From a bacterium (GTDB lineage Bacteria; Bacteroidota; Bacteroidia; Bacteroidales; UBA932): DNA of 7,760 nucleotides. The stretch covers positions 1 to 7,760 of the forward strand of contig SFUD01000027.1 of the NCBI GenBank assembly GCA_004561775.1, read 5' to 3'. Positions 1-4,963 of this stretch are shown one piece after another. Numbering within the stretch: position 1 is the first letter of the stretch; each line of letters begins with the position of its first letter. The position numbers and the translations under genes are program-made. The notes beneath the pieces are model-generated. The model ran no database searches and was not told the DNA's origin. It was given only the letters and a program-made list of their open reading frames with translations.

Positions 1-708
1 AATATCTCTGTTCATATTAGGTATTTCAGACAGGGCAATAGATATGCTGAAGCTATTGGTTATTGCAAGAGCGTTATTCAGGCCACATCCGGTACAGATT
101 ACCTCACTCTCTTTCAGGTATATGACCATTTTACACAGCTGCAGTGCATTGTTGGTGACCTGCAGGGCGCTGCGGAGAGTCACGGGTTATGTGCATATTA
201 TACACAACTCTATATGAAGCAGAGCGCAGAAAATCGCATTACTCAGATAAAGAAGAAGTATGAAGCGCAGCGGCAATGCAAAATAATGTGCCGTCTAGGC
301 AGCTGGATAGTTGTATTGCTAGCACTGCTGCTCCTCTTTGCAGCTATGCTGATTATGCTGACACGCCGCACTTATATGCTCAGAAAAAGAGAGGCGGATT
401 TGACTAGAGCGCTTATCCAGAGGGATAAATTGCTTGCAATAGCGCGCTCTTCCGTAGAGGGCAAAGAGAATGCGGTGGAGGTAGAGAAGATAGTCTCTGA
501 AGACTTGCAGAGGCCGCTGATAAAACTCACCGCCAGAGAACTTGAGATTGCGCATCTGGCCGGTAAGGGATTGATGAACAAGGAGATTGCCGCCATCCTC
601 TCCATAAGTCCTATTACGGTAGGTGTTCATAAAAATAATTTATATCGCAAACTGGGCGTGAGCAACAACATTGAGTTGCTGCGATATCTGCAGGAGGTGG
701 GGCTTTGA
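1..708 (+). CDS. TPR-like, single-TM, LuxR-type HTH regulator (5' truncated)
   Basis: The reading frame is open from the first base and ends with TGA at 706-708, so 235 C-terminal residues are visible and the true start lies upstream. Numbered from the window edge, residues 1-70 look like paired amphipathic helices of the TPR type. Residues about 99-120 form one hydrophobic membrane segment (starting LGSWIVVLLA). Residues about 122-150 are charged and probably coiled. Residues 176-235 are a LuxR/GerE helix-turn-helix, with the typical LTARELEIAHL opening, NKEIAAIL, the recognition-helix region TVGVHKNNLYRKLGV and a final helix. The TPR-TM-HTH architecture is common among Bacteroidetes regulators, where a membrane-tethered protein binds DNA. 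The target and signal cannot be read from the sequence. An ATG at 214 is in frame but would remove the TPR-like part, so I do not take it as the start. No terminator is visible before tsaE. Confidence 0.85.
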   Translation, partial: NISVHIRYFRQGNRYAEAIGYCKSVIQATSGTDYLTLFQVYDHFTQLQCIVGDLQGAAESHGLCAYYTQLYMKQSAENRITQIKKKYEAQRQCKIMCRLGSWIVVLLALLLLFAAMLIMLTRRTYMLRKREADLTRALIQRDKLLAIARSSVEGKENAVEVEKIVSEDLQRPLIKLTARELEIAHLAGKGLMNKEIAAILSISPITVGVHKNNLYRKLGVSNNIELLRYLQEVGL

Positions 709-737
709 TTCTTTAATTCCCGATATCTATTTTTTCT

Positions 738-745
738 TAACTTTG
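738..745 (+). promoter_or_regulatory. Bacteroidetes-type -7 box for tsaE
   Basis: TAACTTTG matches the Bacteroidetes sigma-ABfr -7 consensus TAnnTTTG exactly. It sits in the 44-base gap between the regulator gene and tsaE, and its last base is only 7 bases before the tsaE ATG at 753. A -33 TTTG is not convincing; the nearest candidate is TTTA at 712-715, with a 22-base spacer. If the box is used, transcription would start at about 749-751, leaving almost no leader. Confidence 0.55.
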
Positions 746-752
746 TGGCGCA

Positions 753-1202
753 ATGAAAACGAAGAAGGAGATAATAATTGAGAGCCCTGAGAGGGTTACA
801 GATGCTGCCGGAGAGTTTATAGATTATATATCGCACTCCGATTTGGAGAGCAATATCTTTGCCTTTTATGCCCCGATGGGAGCGGGAAAGACCACCTTTA
901 TAAGGGGGTTGTGCGCTTGCTTGGGAGTGAAGGATGATGTAAACAGTCCTACCTTTACAATAGTTAATGAGTATAGGGCCGCCCAAGGATTCCCTATCTA
1001 TCACTTTGATTTCTACAGAATTACAAAAATATCTGAAGCCTACGACATAGGCATAGAGGAGTATTTTGCATCCGATGGCCTCTCCCTCATAGAGTGGCCG
1101 GAGCGTGTGGAAGAACTGCTTCCGCCAGAGGTTATTAAAGTAACCATTACACCACAGCCAGACGGAACCCGCAAGATGGTGATTGGCGCAGAGATTGAGT
1201 AA
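753..1202 (+). CDS. tsaE: tRNA t6A biosynthesis ATPase TsaE (YjeE family)
   Basis: This 149-residue protein is TsaE, the P-loop ATPase that works with TsaB and TsaD in the complex that puts threonylcarbamoyl on A37 of ANN-decoding tRNAs. It acts in the cytoplasm. The family motifs appear in order: a Walker A loop APMGAGKTT (residues 40-48, with K46 and T47 binding the phosphates), SPTFTIVNEY (65-74) as the switch-like segment, HFDFYR (84-89) and IEWPER (113-118). The length is normal for the family. ATG 753 is chosen because it gives the usual short N-terminal extension before the first strand and lies just after a promoter box; there is no room for a Shine-Dalgarno sequence. The gene stands alone between the LuxR-type regulator and the convergent tRNA pair. 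No intrinsic terminator in the plus direction follows it. The identification is secure. Confidence 0.96.
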   Translation: MKTKKEIIIESPERVTDAAGEFIDYISHSDLESNIFAFYAPMGAGKTTFIRGLCACLGVKDDVNSPTFTIVNEYRAAQGFPIYHFDFYRITKISEAYDIGIEEYFASDGLSLIEWPERVEELLPPEVIKVTITPQPDGTRKMVIGAEIE

Positions 1203-1230
1203 TTGTAGTAGGAGTAGTGGATGGGAAATG

Positions 1231-1255
1231 AAAAAGGCCGACGTGGCGCCGACCT
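1231..1255 (-). terminator. Intrinsic terminator of the tRNA operon
   Basis: Read on the minus strand, 1254-1236 folds into an 8-bp stem with a 3-base loop. It starts GGTCGGCG and closes with CGTCGGCC, including two G-U pairs, plus one extra A-U pair at the base. It is followed at once by five U at 1235-1231. On the plus strand the two G-U pairs become C-A mismatches and no U run follows, so it works only for minus-strand transcripts. It begins 5 bases after the CCA end of tRNA-Met. Confidence 0.8.
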
Positions 1256-1259
1256 CTGT

Positions 1260-1336
1260 TGGTAGCGCGATCCAGGATTGAACTGGAGACCTCATGATTA
1301 TGAATCATGCGCTCTAACCAGCTGAGCTACCGCGCC
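1260..1336 (-). tRNA. tRNA-Met (anticodon CAT), CCA encoded
   Basis: The 77 bases on the minus strand give a complete cloverleaf. The acceptor stem GGCGCGG pairs with TCGCGCT (G-U pairs at both ends). The D arm is GCTC/GAGC with a 9-base loop. The anticodon stem CATGA/TCATG encloses the loop TTCATAA. The variable loop is AGGTC. The T arm TCCAG/CTGGA carries the loop TTCAATC. The discriminator A is followed by an encoded CCA. The anticodon is CAT. It lacks the first-pair mismatch and the GGG/CCC anticodon stem of initiator tRNA, so elongator tRNA-Met is the best call. tRNA-Ile2, whose C34 is changed to lysidine, shares this anticodon and cannot be fully excluded by eye. It is the second gene of a two-tRNA operon, 13 bases after tRNA-Gln. 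Confidence 0.93.
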
Positions 1337-1349
1337 ATCATTTTTTTTG

Positions 1350-1420
1350 TTGAGGTAGACGGGCTCGAACCGCCACTAAGAGGACCAGAATCTCTTGTGC
1401 TACCATTACACCATACCTCA
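1350..1420 (-). tRNA. tRNA-Gln (anticodon CTG), CCA not encoded
   Basis: The 71 bases on the minus strand fold as a tRNA. The acceptor stem TGAGGTA/TACCTCA is perfect and has the U1-A72 pair typical of glutamine tRNAs. The D arm is GTGT/GCAC with a 7-base loop. The anticodon loop is TTCTGGT, giving anticodon CTG, which reads CAG. The variable loop has 4 bases. The T arm GGCGG/CCGTC carries the loop TTCGAGC. The innermost anticodon-stem pair (31-39) is an A-C mismatch. After discriminator A73 the genome reads CAA instead of CCA, so the tail must be added by the nucleotidyltransferase, unlike the neighbouring tRNA-Met. It is the first gene of the operon, about 90 bases downstream of the promoter start. 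Confidence 0.92.
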
Positions 1421-1517
1421 ATGACTAACCAAATGCAGAGATACGCTCTATGAAACCAATCAACCAAACTCTCACGAGCAAACCATACTTTGGTGCGCTC
1501 TCTGTCACTTGGGGCTG

Positions 1518-1552
1518 CAAATATAGAGACAATTTTTAAATTGTGCAACAAA
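1518..1552 (-). promoter_or_regulatory. Promoter of the tRNA-Gln/tRNA-Met operon
   Basis: On the minus strand the -7 box TATATTTG lies at 1525-1518, an exact TAnnTTTG match. Upstream, TTTGTTG occupies 1552-1546; its TTG at 1548-1546 gives a 20-base spacer, within the usual 19-21 for Bacteroidetes promoters. Transcription should start near 1512-1514, giving a leader of roughly 92 bases before tRNA-Gln. This is the best-formed promoter in the window. Confidence 0.75.
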
Positions 1553-1557
1553 ATTGC

Positions 1558-1565
1558 TAATTTTG
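1558..1565 (+). promoter_or_regulatory. Candidate -7 box for ispF
   Basis: TAATTTTG fits TAnnTTTG exactly and lies 43 bases before the ispF ATG. The corresponding -33 position has only a T run (1533-1537, 20-base spacer), so the upstream half is weak. It would fire back to back with the tRNA promoter on the other strand, whose -33 element lies between the two -7 boxes. The region from 1421 to 1608 holds these promoters and the tRNA leader; I see no gene in it. Confidence 0.45.
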
Positions 1566-1608
1566 TGTTGTTTTCAATATAGTTGCTTTTAAGATAGTTC
1601 TTTTGATT

Positions 1609-2085
1609 ATGGAGTTTAGGGTAGGTAACGGGTATGATGTTCACCTTCTGGCAGAGGGGCTTCCGTTATGGTTGGGAGGGATTCGGATAGAGCATACAAA
1701 GGGGTGTGTGGCACATTCGGACGGAGATGTTCTTATTCACGCGCTTTGCGATGCGCTCTTGGGAGCTTTGGCCATGGGCGATATCGGGAAGCATTTCCCG
1801 GACACTTCTGCGGAGTTTAAGGGTATAGATAGCAAAATTCTTTTGGAACGCACCTATTCTATGGTTAAGGAGAGGGGTTATAAGCTTGTGAATGCAGATT
1901 GTACGCTTTTGCTTCAACGGCCAAAGGTTGCTCCTTATATAAATCTTATGAGGGAGACCCTTGCCTCTGTTATGGGGGTGGAGGTTGGCAGAGTCTCCGT
2001 AAAGGCAACTACTACGGAGGGGGCAGGTTTTGTTGGCAGAGAGGAGGGAGTTGCAGTCTATGCTACAGTGCTTTTGCAGGGGTAG
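1609..2085 (+). CDS. ispF: 2-C-methyl-D-erythritol 2,4-cyclodiphosphate synthase
   Basis: IspF converts 4-diphosphocytidyl-methylerythritol 2-phosphate to the cyclodiphosphate, releasing CMP, in the MEP route to isoprenoids. It works as a cytoplasmic homotrimer with a divalent metal. Visible motifs include GNGYDVH (residues 6-12), whose D10 and H12 bind the metal; AHSDGDVLIHALCDALLGA (35-53), with H44 as the third metal ligand; GDIGKHFPDT just after it; and the C-terminal KATTTEGAGFVGREEG, the nucleotide-binding TTTE segment of the family. The 158-residue length is normal. I start at ATG 1609 because it places the first strand (MEFRVG) where family members begin; an in-frame TTG at 1603 adds two residues without support. 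It is a single gene, separated from the next operon by a 57-base gap. Its leucine codon context differs from the mutL operon (see findings). Confidence 0.96.
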   Translation: MEFRVGNGYDVHLLAEGLPLWLGGIRIEHTKGCVAHSDGDVLIHALCDALLGALAMGDIGKHFPDTSAEFKGIDSKILLERTYSMVKERGYKLVNADCTLLLQRPKVAPYINLMRETLASVMGVEVGRVSVKATTTEGAGFVGREEGVAVYATVLLQG

Positions 2086-2105
2086 TAAAAGTGGGGAGTT
2101 ATTCG

Positions 2106-2113
2106 TATATTTG
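2106..2113 (+). promoter_or_regulatory. Candidate -7 box for the mutL operon
   Basis: TATATTTG matches TAnnTTTG exactly and lies 21 bases after the ispF stop codon and 29 bases before the ATG of the first operon gene, so a leader of about 24 bases is expected. No TTG is found at a 19-21-base spacing upstream; the nearest TTTG (2073-2076, inside ispF) is too far. No terminator was seen between ispF and this box, so read-through from ispF is also possible. Confidence 0.5.
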
Positions 2114-2142
2114 CATTTGTTAATCATTTAAATGGAATAGTT

Positions 2143-2433
2143 ATGGGATTCGCTTTTTTTAAGGAACCGTCGCATAAGGTTTTTAATTATAAGCCAAGGT
2201 TTTATGATCCTGCAAAGGAGGAGATAGAGCGCAAGATAGATGAAGCGGAGCGCCAGAGCAGAGGAGAGTATGTGCCGGGCGCAGCCATAAGGGGTTCGTT
2301 CCAAAGAATGCGTATGGAGTCCAAGAGAAGCAGGGCTGTCTCTCCGGCAAAACGTATTCTTACGCTTATTACAATAGCTATTATTCTGTTGGCTCTCTTT
2401 TACTTCTCGGAGTATATGGGCCTCTTCTTCTAA
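2143..2433 (+). CDS. Conserved small single-pass membrane protein, mutL-adjacent
   Basis: This is a 96-residue protein of unknown function. The N-terminal part contains FNYKPRFYDP (residues 14-23), a signature I recognise from small proteins encoded next to mutL or ribH in Bacteroidetes. Some of these have been labelled 'riboflavin synthase subunit beta', apparently by neighbourhood, and nothing here resembles a riboflavin synthase. A charged, probably helical stretch follows (24-42), then a basic region (54-71), then one membrane segment (about 72-90) and a short tail ending in FF. With the basic residues just before the segment, the N-terminal domain should lie in the cytoplasm. It is the first gene of the operon and its stop codon lies 3 bases before the mutL start, so it is probably co-expressed with mutL. 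The gene is real; its function is unknown. Confidence 0.85.
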   Translation: MGFAFFKEPSHKVFNYKPRFYDPAKEEIERKIDEAERQSRGEYVPGAAIRGSFQRMRMESKRSRAVSPAKRILTLITIAIILLALFYFSEYMGLFF

Positions 2434-2436
2434 TTT

Positions 2437-4338
2437 ATGTTAAAGGTACTTCCAGAACAGATTTCTAATCTTATTGCCGCCGGCGAGGTGGTTCAGCGTC
2501 CTGCTTCTGTGGTTAAAGAGCTTATGGAGAATGCCGTGGACGCGGGAGCCTTGCAGGTGCAGGTCATTATTAACGATTCCGGCAGAACTCTTATTCAGGT
2601 TTTGGACAACGGCTGCGGTATGAGCAGCCAGGAGGCCAGGCTCTCTATCTTAAGGCATGCAACCTCCAAAATCTCCTCTGCGGAGGATCTGCAGCATATC
2701 ATTACCTATGGCTTCAGGGGAGAGGCGCTTGCCTCAATAGCCGCCTGTGCGGAGGTTACAATGATTACGCGCAGAGAGGAGGATGAGACGGCAACAGAAC
2801 TCTTCATCTCTGAGAGTTCTGTAAAATCAGAAACAGAGGTATCTGCGCCCAAGGGTACAAATATTGCTGTCCGCAATCTCTTCTACAATGTGCCCGCGCG
2901 AAGAAAGTTTCTTAAATCCGATGCCACAGAGTTGCGTCAGATTGTAAATGAGTTTACAAAGGTGGCGCTTACAAGAAGAGAGGTGGAGTTTAAGCTTATC
3001 CATAACTCAAAGATTCTATTCCATCTGCCCCCTGTTGCAAACCTTAAGCAGCGCATAGTGCAGATAGATGGAATGGCTGCTGCCAAAGACCTTGTGGATA
3101 TTGGAGTCAAGACTGGAGTGGTCTCCATTTGGGGATATGTTGGAAATCCGCTGCTTGCAAAAAAGAGCCAGCAGAACCAGTATATGTTTGTAAACGGAAG
3201 GTACTTCAGGAGCGCATTCTTTAACAAGGCTGTGCAAAAGGCTTATGACAAGTTGCTTCCCGATGGGCTCTTCCCATCCTATTATCTCTTCTTTGAGATT
3301 GCACCGGAGGAGATGGATGTGAATATTCATCCGGCAAAGACAGAGGTGAAGTTTGAGAATGAGTCGGTTATATTCAAAATCTTGGATTGCGCAGTAAGGG
3401 AGGCAATAGGTGTGGGAGCCTTTATGCCCGGCATAGAGTTTGATAGGGAGGGGGTTCCGGAATTCCCTGCTACTAATACGGAGATATTCCGGCATAGGGA
3501 GAATATAAGGCCGCCTCAGGTGAATTATGACCCTCTCTTCAACCCGTTTGACGAGGGGTGCAATGCCTTTGAGAGGCGCGCGGGAGGCGGCGATGATGCG
3601 TTGCAGCAGAGCGCCTTTGAGCAGAACGCCTTTGAGCAGGGCGGCTTTGAGCAGAGTGGCCTGGAGCAGGGCGCTTTATGGGAGGGGGACTCCAAATATG
3701 GCACAGAAGAGGAGGGCGCACTCTCCGGCCAGGAGCAGGAGGGCCGGCAGATGCCTTATCTGGTGGTTGGCGGCAGGTATATTGTTACAACCCTTAAGAG
3801 CGGACTTGTTGCCGTAAATATTGCCAAGGCGCGCGAGCGGATTCTCTTTGAGGAGTATATGAAGAGTCTTAGAAGTGATAATGCCGCAATACAGGAATCT
3901 CTCTTTCCACAGACGGCGGAGCTCTCTGCAAATGATTATGCTCTGCTTATGGAGAACGAGGAGCTGATAAAGCGTATTGGCTTTGATTTGCGTCCCTTTG
4001 GAGAGAATTGCGTGGTGGTATATGGAATACCCGCCATCTTTGCGCAGCAGAGGATAGATGTGCCTGCTATGCTGGATGAACTGGCGGCAGAGCTTAAAGA
4101 GTTGGCAGAACTGCAAGAGATGCCCCAGGAGCAGATGCTTGCGGGCTTTAAGGAGCGTGTGGCCGGCAGATTGGTGGGGCATATTGCAGACGAGCCCCGA
4201 ACAAATCTTAATCCGGCAGATGCAAGGATGATTGTGGAGTCTCTCTTTGCCTGTGAGAATCCTTATGTTACCCCATCGGGAAGAAAATGTGTAGAGATGA
4301 TTACATTAGAGGAATTGGATAAAAGGTTGAATCTTTAG
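2437..4338 (+). CDS. mutL: DNA mismatch repair protein MutL, endonuclease motif degenerate
   Basis: MutL links mismatch recognition by MutS to strand removal. The N-terminal GHKL ATPase is intact: KELMENAVDAGA (27-38; E28 and N32 correspond to the catalytic Glu and Mg-binding Asn), DNGCGM (57-62), GFRGEAL (92-98), GTNIAVRNLFYNVPARRKF (140-158) and the lysine K301 in HPAKTEV. A low-complexity linker (about 335-438) contains a tandem repeat. The C-terminal dimerization domain runs from about 439 to 633. There the usual endonuclease motif DQHA(x)2E(x)4E is replaced by NIAKARERILFE (461-472): both glutamates remain, but D, Q and H are lost. The CPHGRP-like tail motif is TPSGRK (612-617). The mismatch-repair ATPase role should be kept; a metal-dependent nick by this protein seems unlikely. 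At 633 residues it is of ordinary MutL length. The rhomboid gene starts 3 bases after the stop. Confidence 0.96.
   Translation: MLKVLPEQISNLIAAGEVVQRPASVVKELMENAVDAGALQVQVIINDSGRTLIQVLDNGCGMSSQEARLSILRHATSKISSAEDLQHIITYGFRGEALASIAACAEVTMITRREEDETATELFISESSVKSETEVSAPKGTNIAVRNLFYNVPARRKFLKSDATELRQIVNEFTKVALTRREVEFKLIHNSKILFHLPPVANLKQRIVQIDGMAAAKDLVDIGVKTGVVSIWGYVGNPLLAKKSQQNQYMFVNGRYFRSAFFNKAVQKAYDKLLPDGLFPSYYLFFEIAPEEMDVNIHPAKTEVKFENESVIFKILDCAVREAIGVGAFMPGIEFDREGVPEFPATNTEIFRHRENIRPPQVNYDPLFNPFDEGCNAFERRAGGGDDALQQSAFEQNAFEQGGFEQSGLEQGALWEGDSKYGTEEEGALSGQEQEGRQMPYLVVGGRYIVTTLKSGLVAVNIAKARERILFEEYMKSLRSDNAAIQESLFPQTAELSANDYALLMENEELIKRIGFDLRPFGENCVVVYGIPAIFAQQRIDVPAMLDELAAELKELAELQEMPQEQMLAGFKERVAGRLVGHIADEPRTNLNPADARMIVESLFACENPYVTPSGRKCVEMITLEELDKRLNL
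3610..3669 (+). repeat. 15-bp tandem repeat (4 units) inside mutL
   Basis: Four adjacent 15-base units encode SAFEQ, NAFEQ, GGFEQ and SGLEQ (residues 392-411). The core TTTGAGCAG is identical in the first three units. The fourth has drifted to CTGGAGCAG. A possible older fifth unit, DALQQ, lies just before, and NAFER occurs upstream at about 376-380. The unit length is a multiple of three, so gain or loss of a unit keeps the frame. The repeat lies in the flexible linker between the two MutL domains. Confidence 0.85.
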
Positions 4339-4341
4339 ATT

Positions 4342-4959
4342 ATGTTTAGAATTACGCCAATAGTAAAGCATTTTATAATTATAAATGTGATAATGTTTGC
4401 GCTGACATTGCTGGCAGAGAATTTTATGCTGGAAAAGTTTGCGCTATTCTATTTTAATTCTCCGTTTTTTAAGCCTTATCAGCTTATCTCCTATATCTTT
4501 ATGCACGGAGGGTTTATGCATATTCTATTTAATATGTACTCCCTCTATATCTTTGGCAGTGTGCTGGAGAGCGTATGGGGCGGCAAGAAGTTTTTTATCT
4601 ACTATATGGTAACCGGTATTGGAGCGGCGCTCTTCCATCTCTTTATTACATATCTGAGAATAGAGAGCGGTGTGCTGGACCCTTATTTGGCCTCGATTAT
4701 ACCTATGGTGGGCGCTTCAGGAGCAATCTACGGATTGCTGCTTGCCTACGGAGTGCTCTTCCCCAATAATGTCTTGACTCTCTTCTTCCCGCCTGTCTCG
4801 CTTAAGGCAAAGTATATGGTATTTGTCTTTGGCGGACTGGAGTTCCTTCTGGGGCTTGGCGGCTCAGGCGATGGTGTGGCACACTTTGCGCACCTTGGCG
4901 GAATGCTCTTTGGTTTTGTAATTCTTATGATTTGGAAGAGGGGAAACAAATTGTATTAA
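4342..4959 (+). CDS. Rhomboid family intramembrane serine protease
   Basis: Rhomboids cleave membrane proteins within the lipid bilayer. This 205-residue protein has the six-helix core. The HxxxN motif HILFN occupies 60-64. The catalytic serine is S126 in GASG (124-127). The catalytic histidine is H184 in AHLGG, with another histidine at 181, followed by the helix-packing GxxxG-like LGGMLFG. The first helix begins at about residue 8, and the basic tail KRGNKLY should be cytoplasmic. Length and motif order fit a bacterial rhomboid with no extra domains, and the dyad residues are intact, so it should be active. It sits 3 bases after mutL and 4 bases before the next gene. A rhomboid next to mutL is a known Bacteroidetes arrangement. 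The substrate cannot be read from the sequence. There is no Shine-Dalgarno at the start; the nearest purine run is about 16 bases upstream, in the mutL end. Confidence 0.94.
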   Translation: MFRITPIVKHFIIINVIMFALTLLAENFMLEKFALFYFNSPFFKPYQLISYIFMHGGFMHILFNMYSLYIFGSVLESVWGGKKFFIYYMVTGIGAALFHLFITYLRIESGVLDPYLASIIPMVGASGAIYGLLLAYGVLFPNNVLTLFFPPVSLKAKYMVFVFGGLEFLLGLGGSGDGVAHFAHLGGMLFGFVILMIWKRGNKLY

Positions 4960-4963
4960 ATAG

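Noticed and set aside
1236..1254. Possible bidirectional terminator serving tsaE as well
   Set aside because: On the plus strand the stem has two C-A mismatches and is followed by CTCTGTTGG, with no U run.
627..1295. Long open frame (222 codons) on the minus strand opposite tsaE
   Set aside because: It overlaps all of tsaE antisense, runs into the terminator and tRNA-Met, and its translation shows no domain or consistent composition. It is a shadow of the real gene.
1603..1608. TTG start for ispF two codons upstream of ATG 1609
   Set aside because: ATG 1609 matches the usual start of the family, and nothing favours the rarer start codon.
1327..1644. Minus-strand open frame across tRNA-Gln, the promoters and the ispF start
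   Set aside because: It contains a full tRNA gene and a promoter. A protein-coding role is not credible.
3676..4182. 168-codon minus-strand open frame inside mutL
   Set aside because: It lies wholly opposite the conserved MutL C-terminal domain, with no promoter or recognisable motif.
4547..4556. TATCTTTG matching the -7 consensus inside the rhomboid gene, and a similar one in tsaE near 854
   Set aside because: Both fall in coding sequence (Tyr-Ile-Phe-Gly and Asn-Ile-Phe-Ala), have no good -33 element, and an 8-base degenerate box is expected by chance at this frequency.
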